The translations under genes were made by a program, and so were the position numbers. A DNA stretch of 64,000 bases from Dictyobacter vulcani (GTDB taxonomy: Bacteria > Chloroflexota > Ktedonobacteria > Ktedonobacterales > Ktedonobacteraceae): positions 310,001 through 374,000 of the forward strand of contig NZ_BKZW01000004.1 of NCBI RefSeq assembly GCF_008974265.1. The letters run 5' to 3'. The notes below the pieces were generated by a model, which saw only the letters and a list, made by a program, of their open reading frames with translations, ran no database searches and was not told the DNA's origin. Positions 57,977 to 64,000 of this stretch are shown here, in pieces; the first letter of the stretch is position 1; each line of letters opens with the position of its first letter.

Positions 57977-58120
57977 TGTCTTCTCCATCCGGACTATACC
58001 GTCGGCCCTGGAACTTCCCCAGGTCCACCAATGTAGCTCTCGCTACAAAAGGTCGCGGGCTTTACCGCCGATCGGGAATTGGAAATAGACTCAGCCATTT
58101 CCTCACCCTGCCCCGAAGAC
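57977..58120 (-). promoter_or_regulatory. FMN riboswitch (RFN element)
   Basis: The conserved aptamer segments occur in order on the minus strand: TCTTCGGGGCAGGGTGAGG, ATTCCCGATCGGCGGTAAAG, CCCGCGACC, TTCCAGGGCCGACGGTATAG, TCCGGATGGAGAAGA. It precedes ribD and should repress the whole rib operon when FMN is high. Confidence 0.95.
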
Positions 58121-58319
58121 AATCATTGTATATAACAAAGAGTAGTGAAAAAACAGCAGTTTGTCAACTCGTATTTTCAAATGCTGGAACGTGCAACTGT
58201 ATTTCAGCTATGGCGTATTTCGCATGTGGTACACTGACAAAAAACAGTTGAGCCATCAATGCCCATGTCCGATAAGTCCCCTTTTTTACAGGAAAAAGTT
58301 TTGCCACAGGGAGGATGCG

Positions 58320-59117
58320 ATGTTTCGTTTAGACCATAAAATTGCGCTGGTGACCGGTGCCGGTTCAGGTATTGGCCGCGAGATTGCGCTGCTCTATGCC
58401 CGGCAGGGAGCCTATGTCGTTATCGCGGATATCCAGTTAGCAGCGGCGCAGCGGGTCGTGAATGAGATTACGGCACAGGATGGCCGGGCCCAGGCGGTCC
58501 AGCTTGATGTCGCTGACGAAGCTCAGGTGCAGGCTGTTTTTGCCCGTGTGGTGCAGGAACATGGTTGCCTGGACATTCTGGTCAACAATGCTGGCGTCAG
58601 CCATGTCGGCAATATTCTGGAGACCAGCCTGGATGATTGGGAGCGTGTGATGAGTGTCAACGCCCGAGGCGTGTTCCTGTGTGCGCGTGAAGCTGTCAGG
58701 CTGATGGTGGCCCGGCAGCCGCAGGGTGGGGTGCTCGTCAACATTGCCTCGGTCGCTGGCATGGTCGCCCTCGATCGCCGTCTACCCTATAGCGCCAGCA
58801 AGGGAGCCGTCATCAGCCTGACGCGCTCGATCGCCATAGATTTTGCGCAGCAGCACATCCGCGCCAACGCCATCTGTCCCGGCACGGTCCACACACCCTT
58901 CGTCGAGGGCTTCCTGGCAAAGAACTTTCCCACGACCAGCGACGAGGAACGCGACAAGCTGCATGCGCGCCAGCCAATCGGGCGCATGGGTAATCCAGAC
59001 GAGATCGCCCATGCCGCGCTCTATCTGGCCTCCGACGAAGCCGCCTTTGTCACCGGTTCCTCACTGGTCATTGATGGTGGGCTGACAGCCGATAATTCTG
59101 TTTTGATTTTCTTATAG
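58320..59117 (+). CDS. Short-chain dehydrogenase/reductase (SDR)
   Basis: This classical SDR of 265 residues uses NAD(P)H. Motifs: ALVTGAGSGIGREIA at the N-terminus, LDILVNNAGVSH, catalytic Ser in VNIASVAGM, and Tyr/Lys in PYSASKGAVISL, with IRANAICPGTVHTPF. Asp at the end of strand two (VVIADIQLA) favours NAD. The ATG follows AGGGAGG; the in-frame codons upstream are an unlikely leader. It is followed 38 bases later by a Gfo/Idh/MocA dehydrogenase, suggesting sugar or polyol metabolism. Confidence 0.85.
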   Translation: MFRLDHKIALVTGAGSGIGREIALLYARQGAYVVIADIQLAAAQRVVNEITAQDGRAQAVQLDVADEAQVQAVFARVVQEHGCLDILVNNAGVSHVGNILETSLDDWERVMSVNARGVFLCAREAVRLMVARQPQGGVLVNIASVAGMVALDRRLPYSASKGAVISLTRSIAIDFAQQHIRANAICPGTVHTPFVEGFLAKNFPTTSDEERDKLHARQPIGRMGNPDEIAHAALYLASDEAAFVTGSSLVIDGGLTADNSVLIFL

Positions 59118-59155
59118 TTTTGCCAATGCGAAAATATACAAAAGGATCAAGATGT

Positions 59156-60187
59156 ATGCGGAGTCTGAATAAAATTCGCACGGTGCTGGTGGGTTGTGGA
59201 GGTATGAGCGCGGCCTGGTTGCAGGCGGTACGTGAGTTGCGGGAGGTCGAGATCGTAGGCCTGGTGGATATTTTTGCTGATGCGGCCCGCCAGAAGGCTC
59301 AGGATTTCCAGTTGCAGGATGCCATTATCAGCACCGATCTGGCCAGCGTGTTGCAGCAGACACAGGTGGATGCGGTCTTTAACTGTACCATTCCCGAGGC
59401 CCACTACGAGATTACGATGACCGCCTTGAAGCATGGTTGCCATGTGCTCAGCGAGAAGCCGCTGGCCGATTCCATGGTGCACGCCCGCGAGATGCTGGCG
59501 GCCGCGACGCAGGCAGGCAAGATCTTCGCGGTGATCCAGAATCGGCGCTATGATCCGGCTATCCGCAGGATCCAACATTTTCTATCCACACAACAGATTG
59601 GTGAACTGACGACGGTCAATAGCGATTTCTACATCGGGGCCCATTTTGGCGGCTTCCGAGAGCATATGGAGCATGTCTTGCTGCTGGATATGGCCATCCA
59701 TACCTTTGATGCGGCCCGCTTGCTAACCGGGGCTGATCCTGTCTCGATCTATTGCCATGAATGGAATCCCAGCGGCTCCTGGTATGATCGCGATGCTTCC
59801 GCGATGGCTATCTTCGAGATGACCGGTGGGATTGTCTACACCTATCGTGGGAGCTGGTGTGCCAACGGCCTCGCCACTACCTGGGAATGTGATTGGCGTT
59901 TCATTGGCCAGCGGGGGAGTGTTAGCTGGGACGGTGGAAGCCAGCAGCAGGCTCAGATCGTCAAAGCCACCGGCGGCTTCATCTCCGACTACCAGGACAT
60001 CGACATCCCCGCCTACGAAACTCAGAACGTCGGCGGCCACGCTGGTCTGATTCGGGAATTCTTTACCTGTATCCAGAATGGTACCCGGCCCGAAACCAGC
60101 GCCGCCGACAACATCAAAAGCCTGGCCATGGTCTTCGGCGCTATTGAAAGCGCCGAAAGCGGCCAGAAGGTCAACATTATCTCGTGA
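59156..60187 (+). CDS. Gfo/Idh/MocA family dehydrogenase
   Basis: A 343-residue NAD(P)-dependent oxidoreductase for sugars or inositols. The Rossmann part has TVLVGCGGMSAAWLQAV, VDAVFNCTIPEAHYEITMTA and HVLSEKPLADSM with the catalytic Lys of the E-K-P motif. The C-terminal sheet has GGFREHMEHVLLLDMAIHTF including the conserved D-x-x-x-H. AAAGGA precedes the start. Linked to the SDR gene on the same strand. Its last 11 bases overlap the convergent F420-type gene. Confidence 0.85.
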   Translation: MRSLNKIRTVLVGCGGMSAAWLQAVRELREVEIVGLVDIFADAARQKAQDFQLQDAIISTDLASVLQQTQVDAVFNCTIPEAHYEITMTALKHGCHVLSEKPLADSMVHAREMLAAATQAGKIFAVIQNRRYDPAIRRIQHFLSTQQIGELTTVNSDFYIGAHFGGFREHMEHVLLLDMAIHTFDAARLLTGADPVSIYCHEWNPSGSWYDRDASAMAIFEMTGGIVYTYRGSWCANGLATTWECDWRFIGQRGSVSWDGGSQQQAQIVKATGGFISDYQDIDIPAYETQNVGGHAGLIREFFTCIQNGTRPETSAADNIKSLAMVFGAIESAESGQKVNIIS

Positions 60188-61131
60188 CGTTCATGCATTC
60201 CTGGGCGAACATACGCACGGACTCCAGGTTGGTAGCGGCGTCAACGAAATGGATGAGCAGCTCCTGGATGCCTGCTTCTTCGTATTCGGCGATGCGCTCA
60301 CGAATCTGGGCGGGTGTGCCAATCAGGCTGGATTTGCGCATGTTGTCGAGGTTGGCACGCTCACTGTCCGTGAGTTTGGCGATGGCCTCTTCCTCTGTTC
60401 TGGCAATCGAGCAGGCGTCGACGATAGCGGTGCGGCGGATCGTGTTGTAGTCCCGACCCAGTGCGTCGCAGTGGTCTTTCAGGACCGACAGCTTGTGTTT
60501 GATGTTGGCGATATCGCCACCGACGTTACAGGCATCACCATACTGCGCCACCAGTTTCAGCGTGACTTTCTCGCCGCTTCCACCGATCAGCAGGGGAATA
60601 TGTGGCTTCTGGACACCCTTAGGCTGATTGATTGCCCCACGGACCTGGTAGCGTTTCCCCTCAAAGGTAGCCTCTTCCTGGGTCCACATGGCCAGGATGA
60701 TCTGGAGGGCCTCACGCAGCATGCGCAGGCGCTCGGAGCATCAGGATAGTCATAGCCATAGGCCTTATACTCATGCTCATACCAGCCCGCGCCAATGCCA
60801 AAGTCCAGGCGACCATGGCTGAGCACATCCACCGTACTGGCCATCTTGGCCAGCAGGGCCGGATTGCGATAGCTGTTGCAGGTCACGATCTGTCCAATGC
60901 GTACCGTTTGGTGTCACGAGCCAGGGCAGCCGTGCTGGTCCAGCATTCAAAGGTTACTTCTTGCGTTGGCGTCGGAACCGTATGAAAGTGATCATACAGC
61001 CAGATCGAATAATAGCCCTGTGCCTCAGCCTCCTGCGCCACGCGCGTCATGGCCTCATAGGCCTCAACCGGATCGCTGATCCCCACCAGATCCATACGCC
61101 ATCCCTGTGGAACGATAACCCCATAATCCAT
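60177..61131 (-). CDS. LLM-class F420-dependent oxidoreductase (two frameshifts)
   Basis: Two lost bases (near 60734 and 60904) split it into three; restored it has 318 residues. It begins MDYGVIVPQGWRMDLVG, then GYYSIWLYDHFHTVP, RVRIGQIVTCNSYRNPALLA, VDVLSHGRLDFGIGAGWYEH and IPLLIGGSGEKVTLKLVAQ, motifs of the F420-binding luciferase-like group (TIGR03560-like). Its substrate is unknown. Convergent with the Gfo/Idh/MocA gene. Confidence 0.82.
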
Positions 61132-61531
61132 GGTAAATGAAACTCCTTCGCTACTGTAAAAAGAAAATATTCAATCTTTTATCTTTATAGCCTACGCCAT
61201 CTCCAATCAGAATGCAAACGCGCTCGTCATGCTGGCGCACAGAGTATCTTATTGCCAGTCCCACTAAAATATTTTAATACGGATAACAATAAAATTAAGC
61301 TTAAAGGATTGCATAATCGTGCTCATGGCGGCGTTGCTACAAATAAAATGGAAACATGTGGAGGTTGAAAGAATTCTTCTGAGGGCATATAATCAGATTA
61401 ATGTATTTAATGGATAAGAAACTCTTTTGCTTTATGCGGTTTTTTTAAAAGCAAGCAAGGGTATTGTGCGGTAAAGATTCGCTATGGAATTGAAGTAGTA
61501 AGAAAGTTCTCCAAGGAAGGAAACTGATACA
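61132..61531. other. Intergenic region, no gene seen
   Basis: This 400-base AT-rich spacer between divergent genes presumably holds two promoters. No clear -35/-10 pair, RNA or coding frame stands out. Confidence 0.35.
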
Positions 61532-63403
61532 TTGAAAGCACTTTTATTGATTATTCGTAGGGCGTGGCTTCAACTTTTACAGGTACCGAAGCGATTTTTG
61601 GCTTTCCTTCAATCCAAAAAGCAGCTTTTTAGTCGACAAAATATACGTCAGGCCTTTCCACTATTCTGGAAACACCGTGAACGGATGGCCGCTTTTTTTC
61701 TGGTGCTGCTGATCTTGCTGATTTCGCTGGCCTCTATCTATAGTGAAGTCCGGCCTGCGCAAGCCAGCCAGCCCAGCTCGCGACGGCTGCAGGCCAATAT
61801 TGGTGGGGAGCTGCCTACTCCCGAGGCTACTCTGCCCGATACGTCGGCGACGCAGCCACCCAGCGAGACCGCGACTCCTACTACTGATCCTTCCACCTCA
61901 CCAACAGACGGCAATACATCGACGCCTTCCGATACAACCTATCCGACCTCAACCGATTATCCCGACACTTCTGCATCGCCGACAGATACCCAGGCTATGA
62001 ACCCACCAGTCAGTCAGGAAACCCCAACCCCTGTGCCAACTCAAAATAATGCGGCCAAAACACCTGCCGCTACCAGTACTCCGACTCCTGCACCGACGAA
62101 GAGTCCAACGCCGACCCCCACAGCTACCCCAACCGTTACCCCTACAGAAACAGGTACGCCAACGCCGATCCCAACCGTGACGCCGGTGCCGCTGACCGGG
62201 ACGCCTGTCCTGACAAGGTTGGAACAGGTCACCGACCAGGCGTTTGGACAGAATGATACCTATGTACCGAATAGCTGGGGTGTACAGAAAAGTCGCTTTG
62301 TGCGTACCTCGACCGGTGATCTCTTTACGGTCACTATCGATGCGGGCCAGAATCTGCAGAATCGGCAGTGGCATCTGCTGCACCGGACGACGAGTGCTAC
62401 GTGGGAGGACCTGCAACACGGTAATGCGGGAACCGAGCCGATCAATATTTTGCGCGGACCCCATGATGAATTGCACCTGTTTACCTGGCCGGGGACCAAT
62501 GGGACGCTTGTCCATCTCATCTCAACGGATCTCGGGAAGACCTTTAAGAGCGAGAACGTAGCCGGTTCCTGGCTCAAGGATCAGGGCTATAGTGGTAGCA
62601 GTATTGATGCTAAAGGCAACATAGTTATCTTCCAGACTGCTGCTGATAAGCCGGGTAGCTTCTTGTGGTCCTTTTATTGTGTGACGACGCATCAGTGGAC
62701 CTTCCATCAGAGCGATATCGATTATCGCTATACCTATGCCTTCTTCTTTCCAGGCCAGCACAATGATATGACCATTGTGGGTATGCGTGATGTCAAGCGG
62801 ACCGAGCTGAATTTTCCCTCAGCATCGGGGAACTTCAACTATGTCTTTAATGCCATCAAATATTTCTATATTAAAGATGTGTCGCATCCAGTCCTGCAGG
62901 AAATCAAAGTTGCTGAGGTACAGCCACAGAATAATAATGATATCGATGTAACCTATCTCACTGATAGCTATGTCGATAGTTATAATCGTGTCCATATCCT
63001 CTACAACAACCTGTATGATGGACCACATCACGTGGTGATTGCTGGTGGCAAGATCATCAAAGACGTGAAACAGGACATTACCGATGGTCAGAAAGTGCGT
63101 ATCACCCAGGATACGAAGGGCCACTTCTATCTGATCACCATGAGTGAAGATGGTAAGACGCTCAATATTTATCCTGGTAGTGACACCGACACTGATGGCA
63201 CGCAGCTTGCTCCTGTGGTCAAGCTTGATATCTCCAGTCTGCCAGGTTGCTCGGATGATGACTTCTGTCATTCTCCAACCTTCACTGTACCCAGAAGCGG
63301 CAATCCTCTCAGCGATACTATCGACGGTGTTTATGGCAATTTCACCAAAGAGATCTACTTCCAGATCAACCTGCATGGCAATGCAGACACGAAGAATCCA
63401 TAG
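61532..63403 (+). CDS. Membrane-anchored surface protein with Thr/Pro stalk and propeller-like domain
   Basis: This 623-residue protein has a basic N-terminus, one membrane helix (AAFFLVLLILLISLASIY) near residue 60, and a stalk of about 130 residues dominated by Thr, Pro and Ser repeats such as TPTPAPTKSPTPTPTATPT. The outer 400 residues contain sialidase/BNR-like blades (STDLGKTFKSENVAG; TQDTKGHFYLITMSEDGKTL) with aromatic-rich strands. No catalytic set is recognisable. The start is TTG behind AAGGAAGGAAA. Likely a cell-surface binding or adhesion protein. A strong terminator follows. Confidence 0.7.
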   Translation: MKALLLIIRRAWLQLLQVPKRFLAFLQSKKQLFSRQNIRQAFPLFWKHRERMAAFFLVLLILLISLASIYSEVRPAQASQPSSRRLQANIGGELPTPEATLPDTSATQPPSETATPTTDPSTSPTDGNTSTPSDTTYPTSTDYPDTSASPTDTQAMNPPVSQETPTPVPTQNNAAKTPAATSTPTPAPTKSPTPTPTATPTVTPTETGTPTPIPTVTPVPLTGTPVLTRLEQVTDQAFGQNDTYVPNSWGVQKSRFVRTSTGDLFTVTIDAGQNLQNRQWHLLHRTTSATWEDLQHGNAGTEPINILRGPHDELHLFTWPGTNGTLVHLISTDLGKTFKSENVAGSWLKDQGYSGSSIDAKGNIVIFQTAADKPGSFLWSFYCVTTHQWTFHQSDIDYRYTYAFFFPGQHNDMTIVGMRDVKRTELNFPSASGNFNYVFNAIKYFYIKDVSHPVLQEIKVAEVQPQNNNDIDVTYLTDSYVDSYNRVHILYNNLYDGPHHVVIAGGKIIKDVKQDITDGQKVRITQDTKGHFYLITMSEDGKTLNIYPGSDTDTDGTQLAPVVKLDISSLPGCSDDDFCHSPTFTVPRSGNPLSDTIDGVYGNFTKEIYFQINLHGNADTKNP

Positions 63404-63430
63404 TATCGGGCTTTGCGACTCGACCAGTTA

Positions 63431-63478
63431 ACAGAAATGTGGCGTCTCAGACATGAACTGAGAGGCCACATTTCTGTA
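63431..63478. terminator. Terminator after the stalked surface protein
   Basis: ACAGAAATGTGGC pairs with GCCACATTTCTGT, with an inner CTCAG/CTGAG stem. It is symmetric enough to serve also the convergent membrane-protein gene. Confidence 0.75.
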
Positions 63479-63513
63479 GTAGAACGATAGACGTGTGCTG
63501 GCTTGCTTCTGCT

Positions 63514-64000
63514 TTACGCAAACTTGCGGCTATGGACCGCGATCATTGCCAGGACCATCAGCACCACACTATAGAGGTGTGGCAGCCATGGTAGCCATGT
63601 GTTTGTGGCAGGAATAAGGTAGAGTAGCGCGCTCAAGAGCACCAGGGGTACTCCAAAGAGCAGAGTGACGTAGATTTGTTGCAGGTAGGTGCCCTTGCCG
63701 CCGACTATCCTGGCAATCAGGTAGAGAACACCACCGGACAGGAGAAAAGAGATGGGGGTCAGCACAAAAACCAATATCGCGGTCGTGATAACTACCACAT
63801 TTTTCAGATCCTGTACACTCATTCCTGTTGATCTGGCGACGCTACTCAGGTCGGATGGCGCTATAACGTAAGCGACCCCTATAATTAACGCGTTGAGTAT
63901 ACCCAGCAGTAGCAGTTGAAACCAGACAATGCCCCAACTGCCCTTCTTCTTTTCTGCCACAAAGGTGTTGATTCCAGGGTGTGTGAGTACTTTCAAATAT
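63514..64000 (-). CDS. Yip1-like multi-span membrane protein (cut by window edge)
   Basis: At least 160 residues with four to five hydrophobic helices (WFQLLLLGILNALIIGVAYV; VVITTAILVFVLTPISFLLS; IYVTLLFGVPLVLLSALLYL; VLMVLAMIAVHSRKF), matching the YIP1/DUF1282 membrane domain. The frame is open to the window end, and the TTG at 63996 is not a certain start, so the N-terminus is probably missing. Function unknown. Confidence 0.6.
   Translation of the reverse strand, partial: YLKVLTHPGINTFVAEKKKGSWGIVWFQLLLLGILNALIIGVAYVIAPSDLSSVARSTGMSVQDLKNVVVITTAILVFVLTPISFLLSGGVLYLIARIVGGKGTYLQQIYVTLLFGVPLVLLSALLYLIPATNTWLPWLPHLYSVVLMVLAMIAVHSRKFA

Overview
The window reads as chromosome of a large-genome soil or spore-forming Chloroflexota, most likely class Ktedonobacteria. 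This is inferred from long Thr/Pro-rich stalks on secreted proteins, an XRE/NB-ARC/TPR regulator, F420-type and bacterial-luciferase-type oxidoreductases, orphan secondary-metabolism genes and very dense palindromic repeats. No rRNA, tRNA, CRISPR array or intact transposase gene was found.

Layout. 1-7.6 kb: end of a GNAT-like gene, an orphan fatty-acyl-AMP ligase with a GNAT enzyme, and a heterodimeric ABC exporter. 8.3-13.2 kb: a lipoprotein with BNR-like repeats, then a TetR regulator overlapping a phosphotransferase of the PEP-synthase/rifampicin-phosphotransferase type. 13.7-17.6 kb: orphan MbtH protein, an unknown small protein, an HPPD/hydroxymandelate-synthase-family dioxygenase and a PLP aminotransferase, which may form an arylglycine or tyrosine module. 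18.6-26.3 kb: small housekeeping or unknown genes, then a class II lanthipeptide synthetase (LanM) followed by a family 1 glycosyltransferase. 26.5-36.9 kb: luciferase-like oxidoreductase, KaiC-like ATPase plus response regulator, leuA, dienelactone hydrolase, GT87-type membrane transferase, receiver-histidine kinase, methyltransferase. 37.4-47.9 kb: sedolisin protease, glycogen debranching enzyme, hemolysin III-like protein, alpha/beta hydrolase, ABC-2 transporter and TetR. 48.1-53.5 kb: a secreted lectin-like protein, a structured RNA resembling an IscB/TnpB guide RNA, a methyltransferase and an XRE-STAND-TPR regulator. 54.1-58.1 kb: a complete riboflavin operon (ribD-ribBA-ribH-ribE) behind an FMN riboswitch. 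58.3-64 kb: SDR, Gfo/Idh/MocA dehydrogenase, F420-type oxidoreductase, a stalked surface protein and a Yip1-like membrane protein.

Two features dominate. First, repeats: a nested-palindrome element of about 430 bp (family A, seven copies), a second family sharing its ends (family B, three copies), short mobile palindromes (family C), GTAGGTTCGACCC REP units, and a 162-bp inverted-repeat element at the end of ribE. One C element sits in frame inside lanM, flanked by an 11-bp target duplication. Second, at least 18 otherwise well-conserved genes are broken by about 27 single-base losses, almost all in short G or C runs (leuA needs two bases). Restoring them gives full-length proteins, so I treat them as probable consensus errors and annotate whole genes rather than pseudogenes.
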